DNA of 64,000 nucleotides from assembly GCA_002437415.1 (NCBI GenBank), contig DJPL01000004.1, positions 21,331-85,330 on the forward strand, written 5' to 3'. The stretch's first letter is position 1, and each line of letters begins with the position of its first letter. The DNA comes from Ruminococcaceae bacterium UBA6413 (GTDB lineage Bacteria; Bacillota; Clostridia; Oscillospirales; Ruminococcaceae). A program made the translations under genes and the position numbers. The notes beneath the pieces are model-generated. The model was given only the letters and a program-made list of their open reading frames with translations. It was not told where the DNA came from and ran no database searches. Shown here piece after piece: positions 26,932-36,900 of the stretch.

Positions 26932-27055
26932 TCGCTGAGTAACGAATTGGGTTTTGAGCACAGCCCATGAGTACAGCAAGGGGAGAAGTTTGATGTTCGT
27001 AAAAATCAAGATCAGACTTTCCATTCATACTCAGCGAGGGCTAATCGCTGAGTAT
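26911..27055 (+). repeat. Direct repeat pair of a stop-codon hairpin after lysC
   Basis: A segment of about 30 bases from TTCATACTCAGCGAGGG to CGCTGAGTA occurs at 26911 and again at 27024, with a single internal difference (T versus C). Each copy folds into a hairpin with arms CTCAGCGA and TCGCTGAG. The first copy includes the last codons and stop of lysC; the second lies 113 bases later in the interval before the next gene. The duplication may be an RNA 3'-end structure or a slippage product. Confidence 0.7.
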
Positions 27056-27061
27056 CAATAG
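26993..27061 (+). CDS. Possible 22-residue small ORF between lysC and the DUF115-like gene
   Basis: An ATG at 26993 has a GGGGAG ribosome site 7 bases upstream and opens a 22-codon frame (MFVKIKIRLSIHTQ...). The frame reads through the second copy of the lysC-end hairpin before a TAG at 27059. It is basic in its first half. Nothing else supports it as a gene; it could be a leader peptide or chance. Confidence 0.22.
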   Translation: MFVKIKIRLSIHTQRGLIAEYQ

Positions 27062-27109
27062 AGCGACAACTCAGAGAAACATATATTTTAAAAGGAGAAG
27101 TGAGCGTTT

Positions 27110-28324
27110 ATGATGACATACGATTCTCTTACCAATGCCGGACTGACTAAGTTCTTCAAGGCAGGTAACTACAAGAAGCAGATTATCAAGAACATCGAGA
27201 TAATCGGTCAGCGTAAGCTGGTAATACTCGGTGACGGACGCGGTGTCAACGCCGAGATACTAAAAAAGGTTCTCGGTCAGCTGAGGAAAAAGGGTGTGCG
27301 TGTTCCTGAGCTTGCGTTTATGGCTACAAACGATGAACGTACGCTTGTAAAGGGTGACAATTCACTGCGCAGTATCACAGAGCTCAAGGGTATGTCAAAG
27401 GCGTATTATGTCCTCGTTTCATCGTCCTATGATGAGCTTGAGGTATACTTAAAGGGTATGACAGGTCGTGTCGGAAGTGCGCAGACTATCGAAAAGCGTT
27501 TACAGCAGTACGGCTTTACGGAGCGTGACTACTGCCTTGTAAACCAGCCTGTAGGCTTCCTCGGCACATATATGAAGATGAAGCGCTCACAGTTCAATAT
27601 TTCAGATAAATCCACACAGAGCAAGCTTGAAAAGGATGTGCGCCGCACTGAGGCACAGCTCAGGGAGTGCAAGGATAAGTTCCGCGGACAGCGTTGCTTT
27701 ATCATAGGCTATAAGGAGGGTGTAAAGCTTGATGAGCTGAACCTCCTGTTCAACGAGAAGTGCATAAGCTACAACGGTATATGCAAGTTCTTCAGCAAAA
27801 CTCCGCTCCGTCCTACACAGTACATACTGTCAAATGCGGAGCACTACCTCGGAAACGGCAAGTACATTGAGGCTATGGACAGCTTTGTAGCAAGCAATAT
27901 TACCGTATTTGAGGATAAGTTTGCAAAGAAGCCCACATACTTTAATATAATGGGCAACGGATTTATACCTCAGCTTCCGTCATTCGGCTCTACACAGCAC
28001 AGCGAGGCATTAAGACGTATAGATGACCTGTACATAGCTTTACAGCTTGCGCTTTATGAAGGATTTTCCGAGATATACATCTACGGCTTTGACGGAATTT
28101 ATGATGCGCAGATAACAAGCTATGACGAAGCGCTTGTAAATGACGAGAAGAAGTACGACTACCCCGAAGAAGCACAGACACTGCTCAGGAACGTAAAGAC
28201 ATACGCATCGAGCGCAGGTGTTTCTATCTACAATATGAGCGGTATCGAGAGCCTCAATATGTTCGAGAGCCGCACATTTGACCAGATAGACTTCTCGACA
28301 ACAAAGCTGTTATCAAAGATATAA
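27110..28324 (+). CDS. DUF115/MptE-like protein of unknown function
   Basis: This 404-residue cytoplasmic protein has an N-terminal region of about 190 residues (RKLVILGDGRGVNAEIL...) that I do not recognise. The second half resembles DUF115 (MptE-like, Rossmann-type) proteins: RGQRCFIIGYKEGVKLDELNLL, then a NGIC segment, QYILSN, and the late strand EIYIYGFDGIYD. DUF115 proteins occur in archaeal pterin synthesis and in bacterial surface-glycan and flagellin modification. It has a good ribosome site (AAAAGGAG), follows lysC by about 180 bases and precedes thyA by 16 bases. A related C-terminal module is fused to the aldolase at 49832. Confidence 0.65.
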   Translation: MMTYDSLTNAGLTKFFKAGNYKKQIIKNIEIIGQRKLVILGDGRGVNAEILKKVLGQLRKKGVRVPELAFMATNDERTLVKGDNSLRSITELKGMSKAYYVLVSSSYDELEVYLKGMTGRVGSAQTIEKRLQQYGFTERDYCLVNQPVGFLGTYMKMKRSQFNISDKSTQSKLEKDVRRTEAQLRECKDKFRGQRCFIIGYKEGVKLDELNLLFNEKCISYNGICKFFSKTPLRPTQYILSNAEHYLGNGKYIEAMDSFVASNITVFEDKFAKKPTYFNIMGNGFIPQLPSFGSTQHSEALRRIDDLYIALQLALYEGFSEIYIYGFDGIYDAQITSYDEALVNDEKKYDYPEEAQTLLRNVKTYASSAGVSIYNMSGIESLNMFESRTFDQIDFSTTKLLSKI

Positions 28325-28340
28325 GGATGCATAACGCATA

Positions 28341-29168
28341 ATGAGTTTAGCCGATAAATATTTTATTGAAAACTGCCGTGACATAATAGAAAACGGCTCA
28401 TGGGATACAAACAGCGAGGTAAGACCCCATTGGGAGGACGGAACACCCGCACATACAGTAAAAAAGTTCTGCGTGGTAAACCGCTATGACCTCAGAAAAG
28501 AGTTTCCTGTAATGACGCTCCGCCGTATCTTCTACCGCTCCGCAATTGAAGAGATACTGTGGATATACCAGAAAAAGAGCAACAGGGTCGCCGATCTTTC
28601 TACTCATATATGGGACTCGTGGGCTGACGAAAACGGTACGATAGGCAAGGCTTACGGCTGGCAGCTCGGACAGAAGAGCATATATCCCGAGGGTGAGTTT
28701 GATCAGGTCGACAGGGTGCTGTATGACCTTAAGCACAACCCTGCGAGCCGCCGTATAATGACGAATATGTACAACCATAAGGATCTGCATGAGATGGGGC
28801 TTGCCCCTTGCGCATACAGTATGACATTCAATGTCACGGGTGATACCCTGAACGCTATTTTAAATCAACGTTCACAAGATATGCTTACAGCGAACAACTG
28901 GAATGTGTGTCAGTATGCCGCACTGCTTATAATGTTTGCTAAGGCATCGGGTCTTAAGGCGGGCGAGCTTGTGCACGTTATTGCGGACGCTCATATCTAT
29001 GACAGACACATTGACGCGGTAAAGCGTATTATAGAGAAGGAGCCGTATCCCGCTCCTGAGATGGAGGTCGAGAATATCACCGATTTCTACAGGTTTACGA
29101 AGAACAGCTTTACGCTGAAAAACTATAAATATCATGATTTCAACGAGAAAATAGAAGTCGCAATATAA
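28341..29168 (+). CDS. thyA: Thymidylate synthase
   Basis: ThyA methylates dUMP to dTMP using methylenetetrahydrofolate. The 275-residue protein shows the active-site motif LAPCAYSM with the catalytic Cys. It also has the dUMP-binding RSQDMLTANNWN stretch, HVIADAHIYDRHID, and the folate region near WDSWADENGTIGKAYGWQ. The start ATG follows the preceding gene by 16 bases. A hairpin terminator lies right after the stop. Confidence 0.93.
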   Translation: MSLADKYFIENCRDIIENGSWDTNSEVRPHWEDGTPAHTVKKFCVVNRYDLRKEFPVMTLRRIFYRSAIEEILWIYQKKSNRVADLSTHIWDSWADENGTIGKAYGWQLGQKSIYPEGEFDQVDRVLYDLKHNPASRRIMTNMYNHKDLHEMGLAPCAYSMTFNVTGDTLNAILNQRSQDMLTANNWNVCQYAALLIMFAKASGLKAGELVHVIADAHIYDRHIDAVKRIIEKEPYPAPEMEVENITDFYRFTKNSFTLKNYKYHDFNEKIEVAI

Positions 29169-29176
29169 ATACTTAT

Positions 29177-29201
29177 GCCCCGCAGGACAATGCGGGGCTT
29201 T
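29177..29201 (+). terminator. Hairpin after thyA
   Basis: GCCCCGCA (29177-29184) and TGCGGGGC (29191-29198) form an 8-bp perfect stem with a six-base loop, followed by TTT. The short T-tract suggests partial termination, so read-through into the next gene is possible. Confidence 0.6.
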
Positions 29202-29237
29202 GAGTGTTGTTATCATAACAGGAAGGGAGGCGCACGG

Positions 29238-30278
29238 GTGACATATATCGTACTCGATATGGAATGGAGTCAGCCTGTATGCAAGGAAAAGACGCGCATA
29301 GCGGGCACTAAGGTATTGCAGGTTGAGATAATACAGATAGGTGCTGTTGCGGTTACCGACGGAAAGATAAGCGAAAGCTTTTTTTCGGAATATGTAAAGC
29401 CGAGATATTATACAGAGCTTAAGGGCAGGATAAAGAAGCTCACAGGTATAACCAAGAACGACCTTAAGGACGCTGATGATCTGGTAATTGTCATGGAGCG
29501 TTTCAGACAGTGGTGTGAGGGCTTTGGTGACAGCGTTATAGCAACATGGGGTCCTGATGATATACCGACACTGCGCGGTCAGTGCTTATTCTATAATTAT
29601 GATATCAGCTGGCTTTCCGGCTGGTTCAATTTACAGCCGCTCATGACAAGGCAGTATAACATAGACCGTCCGCAGATAACACTTCAGTCGGCAGTCGAGA
29701 TCACCGGTGTACAGCAGGAGCTTGACTATCACAGTGCGATAAACGATGCGTATTACACGGCGCTTGTCCTTACCAAGATAAATGATATACCGAGTGAGAT
29801 AGAGTGGCAGAAAAAGGTCGATTATGCGCATACAAACCCTTTCAGGCAAATATGCCAGACAGCTTACGGAACGGTAAAGACCGCGCGTATGAACAGCGTG
29901 CCGAGATTATCGCCGCTCAACCGATATATCTGCCCGATATGCGGAAAGCCCGCAACGCTGAAAGGTAAGCTCGTGTGGCTCAGACCAATGAACTATATGG
30001 CGGTCATGCACTGCACCAAGCATTCGGTAAAGGTCACGGTGCGGTTTGTTAAGAAAGCGGACAGAGAGTACCAATGGATAAAACGGTATGTACTGTCCGA
30101 TGAAAAAGACGAGGAGCTGTACGCTTCTCTTATAAAGGACAAGCTTCCCGCCCCCACTGTCGTAACAGACAGAACAATCAGAAACGACAGGACGGACAAA
30201 GCGGACAGAAGACCCTTGTCAGGACGAAACACAAGAAGAAAACCCAAAATGTCAGGCGAAAGGAAAAACAATGGCTAA
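29238..30278 (+). CDS. DEDDh-type 3'-5' exonuclease with C-terminal zinc-binding segment
   Basis: This 346-residue protein begins with the exonuclease motif YIVLDMEW (Asp-x-Glu) and has FFSEYVKPRYYTEL and KLTGITKNDL. The third motif comes near HSAINDAYYTALV, giving an RNase T / DNA polymerase III epsilon-like DEDDh fold. The C-terminal third carries CPICGKPATL and a later MHCTKH, a possible zinc site, then a basic Arg/Lys tail. The start is GTG 29238, with GGGAGG 7 bases upstream; an earlier in-frame ATG would lie inside the thyA terminator. Proteins of this type in Firmicutes act on RNA or single-stranded DNA ends; the substrate here is unknown. Confidence 0.82.
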   Translation: MTYIVLDMEWSQPVCKEKTRIAGTKVLQVEIIQIGAVAVTDGKISESFFSEYVKPRYYTELKGRIKKLTGITKNDLKDADDLVIVMERFRQWCEGFGDSVIATWGPDDIPTLRGQCLFYNYDISWLSGWFNLQPLMTRQYNIDRPQITLQSAVEITGVQQELDYHSAINDAYYTALVLTKINDIPSEIEWQKKVDYAHTNPFRQICQTAYGTVKTARMNSVPRLSPLNRYICPICGKPATLKGKLVWLRPMNYMAVMHCTKHSVKVTVRFVKKADREYQWIKRYVLSDEKDEELYASLIKDKLPAPTVVTDRTIRNDRTDKADRRPLSGRNTRRKPKMSGERKNNG

Positions 30279-31797
30279 ATTCAAGGCGGCTGCGGTATTC
30301 AGTAGCAATATGGTTCTCCAGAGAGATAAGAACGTAAGAGTATTCGGCACAGGTAAGGACGGCGAGAGCGTAATAGTTTCAATATGCGGAAACACTGCCG
30401 TAACACAGGTATCCGATGAGAAGTGGTGCGTTACACTTCCTGCGATGAAAGCAGGCGGCCATTATGAGATGAAAATAAGCAACGGCGACGAAACCATCGT
30501 ATTCGGCAACGTTATGATAGGCGAGGTATGGCTCGCGGGCGGTCAGAGCAACATGGAGCTTGAGCTTCAGAACTGCACAGGCGGCAAGGACTATCTTGCA
30601 AACGATAAGACCGATAATGTCCGTTATTACTACACACAGAAAAACTGCAATATGGACGAAAAGTTCTTCCGCGATGAAGAAAATACAGGTTGGAGCTGTT
30701 TTGACAGTGAAAGCGCAAGAGCATGGAGCGCAGTTGCGTATTTCTACGCTAAGGAGCTTGCCGCAAAGCTCGGCGTTACTGTCGGAATAATCGGCTGTAA
30801 CTGGGGCGGCACAAGCGCAAGCTACTGGATGAGCCGTGAGTCGCTCGAAAAGGATACCGACCTCAAGGCATATCTTGATGATTTTGACAATGCTGTTGCA
30901 GGTCGTTCAAGAGAAGAAATGGACAAGGAATACCTCGACTATGTAAAGTACGAGGAAGAGTGGCAGAAGAAGTCGGTAGAGTTCTACAGCGCCCACCCTG
31001 ACGGAACATGGGACGAGTGTCAGGCTTACTGCGGTGTCAGCAAGTATCCCGGCCCTATGGTGCCTTTAAATCCTTTCCACGCTACAGCACTTTATGACAG
31101 TATGTTAAAGCGCGTCTGCCCATATACTGTAAAGGGCGTTATCTACTATCAGGGTGAAACGGACGATAACAGACCGAAGACCTATTTCAAGCTGTTCAAG
31201 GCGCTTATACAGCTGTGGAGAGATGACTGGGGCGATGATGAGCTGCCGTTTATGTTCGTACAGCTCCCGATGCATCGCTATAAGGCTGACCCCGACTGGA
31301 AGCACTGGTGTCTTATAAGAGAGGCGCAGATGCGTACCTTCAAGACAGTCAAGAATACAGGTATCGCAGTTATCCTTGACTGCGGTGAGTTCAATGAGAT
31401 CCACCCCAAGAATAAAGTGCCGGTAGGCCACAGACTGTACTTACAGGCCATGCACCATGTTTACGGCGACAACGAAACCGAAGCATTCGGTCCTATATAT
31501 AAGAATATGACTGTAACCGGCGACAGAGCGGTAATAAGCTTTGATCATGCCGAGAGCGGCTTTGATATCAAGGGCGACAATGGCATAACAGGTTTTGAAG
31601 TTGCAGGCGCTGATAAGGAATATAAGCCTGCGTGCGCTGTGATTGACGAGGACGGAACTATAAGCGTATATGCCGATGAGGTCAAAAAACCCGCTTATGT
31701 GCGTTACCTCTGGACAAATTACGGCGATGTTACGCTGTACGGCAAGAACGGAATACCTGTTGCTCCGTTCAGAACAAGCATGAATGACGAAAAGTAA
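30271..31797 (+). CDS. Sialate O-acetylesterase-like SGNH hydrolase
   Basis: This 508-residue SGNH-type esterase has the nucleophile motif GQSNMELEL, the second block IGCNWGGTSAS, and the catalytic His region EFNEIHPKNK, VGHRLYLQ. A beta-rich N-terminal domain (MVLQRDKNVRVFGTG) matches sialate O-acetylesterase-like enzymes. There is no signal peptide, so it acts in the cytoplasm, probably removing acetyl groups from imported glycans. It overlaps the exonuclease gene by 8 bases and precedes malQ, consistent with intracellular oligosaccharide use. Confidence 0.85.
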   Translation: MAKFKAAAVFSSNMVLQRDKNVRVFGTGKDGESVIVSICGNTAVTQVSDEKWCVTLPAMKAGGHYEMKISNGDETIVFGNVMIGEVWLAGGQSNMELELQNCTGGKDYLANDKTDNVRYYYTQKNCNMDEKFFRDEENTGWSCFDSESARAWSAVAYFYAKELAAKLGVTVGIIGCNWGGTSASYWMSRESLEKDTDLKAYLDDFDNAVAGRSREEMDKEYLDYVKYEEEWQKKSVEFYSAHPDGTWDECQAYCGVSKYPGPMVPLNPFHATALYDSMLKRVCPYTVKGVIYYQGETDDNRPKTYFKLFKALIQLWRDDWGDDELPFMFVQLPMHRYKADPDWKHWCLIREAQMRTFKTVKNTGIAVILDCGEFNEIHPKNKVPVGHRLYLQAMHHVYGDNETEAFGPIYKNMTVTGDRAVISFDHAESGFDIKGDNGITGFEVAGADKEYKPACAVIDEDGTISVYADEVKKPAYVRYLWTNYGDVTLYGKNGIPVAPFRTSMNDEK

Positions 31798-31821
31798 GAT
31801 TTAATTCCGAAAGGCGGTATT

Positions 31822-33327
31822 ATGGAACTTAAACGCAGCAGCGGAGTATTACTCCATATAACAAGCCTTCCTGCAAACGAGGGCATAGGAACGCTCGGAA
31901 AACCGGCGTTTGAATTTGTCAACTGGCTTAAAGCGGCAGGGCAGAAGTACTGGCAGGTACTGCCTATTCACCCGACAGGCTATGCGGATTCTCCGTATCA
32001 GTCACCGTCGGCATTTGCGGGAAACCCTCTGCTTATCGACCTGTGGGAGCTTGTCGAGCTGGGACTTCTCATACCCGATGATATAAAGGGCAGAGAATAC
32101 GGCGAAGATCCGTCTGCGGTCGACTATGAAAAGGTGATAGCGCAGAAAAACGAGCTTCTCCACAAGGCATTCTTCTCTTTCAAGGAAGATGTCGCTTATC
32201 TTGCGTTTGTGCAGGAGCAGGGCTGGTGGCTGGAGGATTATGCGCTGTTTATGGCGATAAAGCAGAATAATGAACTACGCTCATGGCTGACGTGGGATAA
32301 GGATCTGCGTTTCAGAAAGCCCGAAGCGCTCGCCGCATTCAAGGAAGAGCATATAGAGGAGATAAAGTTCCACCGCTTTGTGCAGTATATGTTCTTTACC
32401 CAGTGGAACAAGCTGAAAGCATATGCGAACAAGAACGGTGTTTCAATAATAGGCGATATACCGATATACGCGGCGATGGACAGCGCCGATGTATGGGTAG
32501 ATCCTCAGCTGTTCACGATGGATATCTCGCTCAGACCAACTCTTGTTGCGGGAGTACCGCCCGATTATTTCTCACCCACAGGACAGCTGTGGGGCAACCC
32601 GCTGTACAACTGGGACGCTATGGAGCGTGACGGATACAGCTGGTGGATAGCGAGAATTGACCACGCTATGAAGCTGTTTGATATGGTAAGAATAGACCAC
32701 TTCCGTGCATTTGATACTTACTATGCTATTCCCGCGGACGCAACGACGGCGGAATACGGCGAGTGGAAGCAAGGCCCGGGTATGAAGCTGTTTAACACGG
32801 TGAAAGAACAGCTCGGTGATGTAAATATCATAGCAGAGGATTTAGGCGATATATTCGACAGTGTGAAGAAGCTGCTCAGCGATACGGGCTTCCCCGGTAT
32901 GAGAGTTTTGCAGTTTGGTTTCAACAACGAATATCAGGACAATACGCACCTGTGCCATAACTATGTGAATAATTGTGTCGCGTATACAGGAACACATGAT
33001 AACGATACTATAATGGGCTGGCTTAAATCCGCAGACTCTAAGGCGGCAAAGATGGCAAAGAGCTACATAAACGCCAACATTTTAGAGCATAAGAATGTAA
33101 GCTTTATAAGAAGCGTTTATGCAAGTCCCGCAGCCCTTGCGATAATACCTATGCAGGATATCCTCGGCATTGACGGCAGAGGACGAATGAATGTTCCGTC
33201 TACCGTAGGCGGCAACTGGACATGGAGAATGAAAAAGCCAGCAAGTAAAAAGACTGCAAGAATGATGAGCAGGCTCACAACGGCTTATCTCAGAAAATCT
33301 GTGTCAGCAAAAGCAAAGGACAAATAA
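31822..33327 (+). CDS. malQ: 4-alpha-glucanotransferase (GH77)
   Basis: MalQ transfers alpha-1,4-glucan segments and releases glucose in maltodextrin or glycogen metabolism. The 501-residue protein has the GH77 motifs SSGVLLHITSLP, SPYQSPSAFAGNPLLIDL, IGDIPIYAA, the catalytic-site MVRIDHFRAFDTYY and IIAEDLGD, and TGTHDNDT. It ends two bases before pth and has a GAAAGG ribosome site. Confidence 0.94.
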   Translation: MELKRSSGVLLHITSLPANEGIGTLGKPAFEFVNWLKAAGQKYWQVLPIHPTGYADSPYQSPSAFAGNPLLIDLWELVELGLLIPDDIKGREYGEDPSAVDYEKVIAQKNELLHKAFFSFKEDVAYLAFVQEQGWWLEDYALFMAIKQNNELRSWLTWDKDLRFRKPEALAAFKEEHIEEIKFHRFVQYMFFTQWNKLKAYANKNGVSIIGDIPIYAAMDSADVWVDPQLFTMDISLRPTLVAGVPPDYFSPTGQLWGNPLYNWDAMERDGYSWWIARIDHAMKLFDMVRIDHFRAFDTYYAIPADATTAEYGEWKQGPGMKLFNTVKEQLGDVNIIAEDLGDIFDSVKKLLSDTGFPGMRVLQFGFNNEYQDNTHLCHNYVNNCVAYTGTHDNDTIMGWLKSADSKAAKMAKSYINANILEHKNVSFIRSVYASPAALAIIPMQDILGIDGRGRMNVPSTVGGNWTWRMKKPASKKTARMMSRLTTAYLRKSVSAKAKDK

Positions 33328-33329
33328 AA

Positions 33330-33959
33330 ATGTCATTATCCGATATATTTGATAAAATAGCCGCAGGCAGAGAGCCTGCACCGACCGGCGCGGTCGAATA
33401 TCTCATAGTGGGACTCGGAAACCCCGGCACACAGTATGAGAACACGCGTCACAACGCCGGCTTTATGGCAGTAGATACACTTGCCGAAAAGCTCGGCGTA
33501 CAGATAAAGAAGCTGAAATTCAAGTCGCTTATAGCCGACTGCACTGTTGAGGGCAAGCACTGCCTCTTAATGAAGCCGTCAACCTTTATGAACAACAGCG
33601 GCGAAGCGGTGAGCGAGGCTATGAACTTCTACAAGCTACCGCCCGAGAATATACTTGTAATGTACGATGATATTTCACTTGATGTCGGCAGGACAAGGAT
33701 ACGCAGAAAAGGCAGTGACGGCGGTCACAACGGCATAAAGAGCATCATTCTGCTTACAAACAGCGATGCTTTTCCCCGCGTAAAGATAGGTGTCGGCGCA
33801 AAGCCGCACCCTGATTTTCCGCTTGCGGACTGGGTACTGTCGGGCTTCAAAAAGGAAGACGGCGAGAACCTTGAAAAGGCGCTTGATAACGCCGCCGAAG
33901 CCGCAAAGCTTATTGTTGCCGGCAAGATAGATATGGCAATGAACAAGTACAACTCGTAA
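33330..33959 (+). CDS. pth: Peptidyl-tRNA hydrolase
   Basis: Pth releases peptides from peptidyl-tRNA dropped by stalled ribosomes. Core motifs are present: VGLGNPGTQYENTRHNAGF (with the catalytic His), KPSTFMNNSGEAV, and VMYDDISLDVG with the catalytic Asp, then the RRKGSDGGHNGIKSI block. At 209 residues it is longer than the usual 185-190 because of about 22 extra N-terminal residues before the first strand. The ATG has an AAAGGA site upstream. The order pth-mfd is conserved in Firmicutes. Confidence 0.95.
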   Translation: MSLSDIFDKIAAGREPAPTGAVEYLIVGLGNPGTQYENTRHNAGFMAVDTLAEKLGVQIKKLKFKSLIADCTVEGKHCLLMKPSTFMNNSGEAVSEAMNFYKLPPENILVMYDDISLDVGRTRIRRKGSDGGHNGIKSIILLTNSDAFPRVKIGVGAKPHPDFPLADWVLSGFKKEDGENLEKALDNAAEAAKLIVAGKIDMAMNKYNS

Positions 33960-33973
33960 GAAAGAAAGGCAAT

Positions 33974-36900
33974 ATGGAACTTCTTAAAAATATGGCTGAC
34001 ACGCTGACCGAGTATAAAAAGTCAGTCGATCATATTTTGAGCGATGAACCCGTCCCCCTGTTGGTGACGGGGCTTTCGCATATACACAAGGCGCATTTTT
34101 TAGCGTCACTGAGCTATGAAATGCTACCCTCCCCGATACTCGTTATAACCGAGAGCGAAGCGTCAGCCGCAAAGCTCACCGAGGATATAAACACAATGCG
34201 CGGGGATAGCTGTGCATATCAGTTTCCCGCTTCCGACCTGACGCTTACCGATACCGAGGCGCAGTCGCAGGAATATGAGCACAGAAGAATAGAAACGCTG
34301 TCGGCGGCGCTTTCGGGCAAGGCAAAGCTGATAATATCGTCGTCTGAAGCGGCGGTACAGCTCACTGTGCCTAATGACGTGCTGAAAAAGCACACCGTAA
34401 CGCTGAAAGCAGGCGATGAGATAAAGCTTGACGAGCTTGCAAAAACTCTTCTTGCCGCAGGCTATACGCGTTGCGATATGATAGAGGGCAAGGGGCAGTT
34501 TTCATTCCGCGGCTCGCTTGCGGATATCTATCCTGTCAGCAGTGATTACCCCGTCAGAATTGAGCTGTGGGGCGATGAAATAGACACTGTTGCATCATTC
34601 GATATAGATACGCAGAGAAGAATTGACACTGTAAAGAGCGTCAGCATAACACCCTGTGGGGAAACTATATTTGAAGAGGGCGTTCTCCCCGAGGCGTTGC
34701 AGACGCTTCTCGAAAAGACTGAGAAGAACAAAAAGAAGAACGATGAAGCGGCAAAGCGTATAAGACGTGATATAGCAAGACTGCGCGACGGTCTTTCGGT
34801 ATGCTGTCTTACAAGATATTTCCCGCTGTGCTATAAAACACCCGGCAGTATTTTTGATTATGCAGGTACTCTTATTGTCTGCGAATCGTTCACTGCCGCA
34901 GAGTCGGCAAAGGGTGCTATCTCCGCTCATCTTGAGGATCTGAAGCTGCTCACCGAGGACGGAGTTCTCTGCAAAGGACTTGACAGGTATCTTATGAGCA
35001 AGACTGAATATCAGGACGCTGTCAAGAACAATGTGCGCGTGTATATGGATACGTTTATAAGAGGCGGCGGAATTGACCTTGGCGACATTCTTAAGGTCGA
35101 CTCTATACAGCTTTCTCCGTGGAGCGGTGAATACAAGCTGTTGTGCGAGGAGCTTGACAATTACAAGAAAAACGGCTATACCTGCGTTATATTCGGCGGT
35201 ACGGACAAGGCGGCAAAGATACTTGCAGACGACCTGCGCGACAGCGGATATCAGGCGGACTATGCAAAAAGCCCCAAGAAGTTCTATCTCGGAAGAATAA
35301 CGGTAGTAGAGGGCATAATCTCGGCGGGCTTTGAATATCCCGAGGAGAAGATTGCCGTTATCACAAGAACCAGTGCGTCCTCTTCAAAAACGGCAACGCC
35401 TAAAAAGAAGTTCAAGAAGGGTGCACAGATACGCTCGCTGAGCGATATCGCACAGGGCGATTTAGTCGTACACGGCTCTTACGGCATAGGCGTATTTGAG
35501 GGTGTACAGAAGCTCACGGCGGACAAGATATCAAAGGACTATATCAAGATAAAATACGCGGGTACGGACGTGCTTTATGTTCCCGTAACCCAGCTTGACC
35601 TTATTTCGCGCTATATCGGAAGTGGTGACGCGGACACGGTAAGGTTGAACAAGCTCGGCACGGATACCTGGAAAAAGGCAAAGACCAAAGCAAAAGCGGC
35701 AACGCAGGAGATGGCAAAGGAGCTTATCGAGCTGTATTCACGCCGTATGAAAGCAAAGGGTTACGCGTTCTCACCCGATACCGAGCAGCAGCATATATTT
35801 GAGGATCATTTCAGTTATATTGAAACGGACGATCAGCTGAGGTGCATAGAAGAGATAAAGCATGATATGATGCGCACTGCGCCTATGGAACGACTGCTGT
35901 GCGGAGATGTGGGATTTGGTAAGACTGAGGTCGCGCTCCGTGCCGCATTCAAGTGCATAGGCGACGGGAAGCAGTGCGCTATTCTCGTGCCGACTACCGT
36001 GCTTGCATGGCAACACTACCAGACGGTGCTCAAGCGTATGGAGGGCTTCAACATAAGAGTTGAGCTGTTATCCAGATTTCGTACCGCAAAGGAGCAGAAG
36101 GTCATTCTCAAAAAGCTTGAAGAGGGCGAGCTTGACCTTGTTGTCGGCACACACAGGCTTGTACAGGACGATGTTAAGTTCAAGGATCTGGGACTAGTAA
36201 TAATAGACGAGGAACAGCGCTTCGGCGTAAACGATAAGGAAAAGCTGAAAGAAGCGTTTACAAATGTGGACGTATTGACCTTATCCGCGACTCCCATTCC
36301 GAGAACGCTGAATATGGCAATGTCGGGAATACGCGATATGAGCGTTATCGAAACGCCGCCCGGCGACCGTCACCCGATAACGACCTATGTAGTTGAGCAC
36401 GACAGGGGAGTTATAGCTCAGGCTATAACAAAGGAGCTGAGAAGAAACGGTCAGGTATACTATGTGCATAACCGCATAGAAAGCATATATTCCTGCGCCG
36501 CCGACATTCACTCTATGGTGCCCGAAGCCAATATAGGCATAGCGCACGGAAGAATGAGCGAGGAAGAGCTGCTCGATGTATGGAGAAGACTTATTGAGGG
36601 TGAGATAGATGTGCTCGTCTGCACTACACTTATCGAAACGGGTGTGGACGTACCAAACTGCAACACGCTTATCATTGAGAATGCGGACTGTATGGGACTT
36701 GCCCAGCTCCATCAGCTGAGAGGTCGTGTCGGACGTACAAACCGCCGTGCATACGCATATTTCACATTCAAGCGCGGAAAGGTGCTAAGCGAGGTCGCAA
36801 CAAAGCGACTTGACGCTATAAGAGAGTTTACACGCTTCGGCTCGGGTTTCAGAATTGCAATGAAAGACCTTGAGATAAGAGGTGCGGGCTCGGTACTCGG

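Noticed and set aside
36281..36712. Antisense frame inside mfd
   Set aside because: mfd is intact on the plus strand and the opposite frame has no start signals or motifs.
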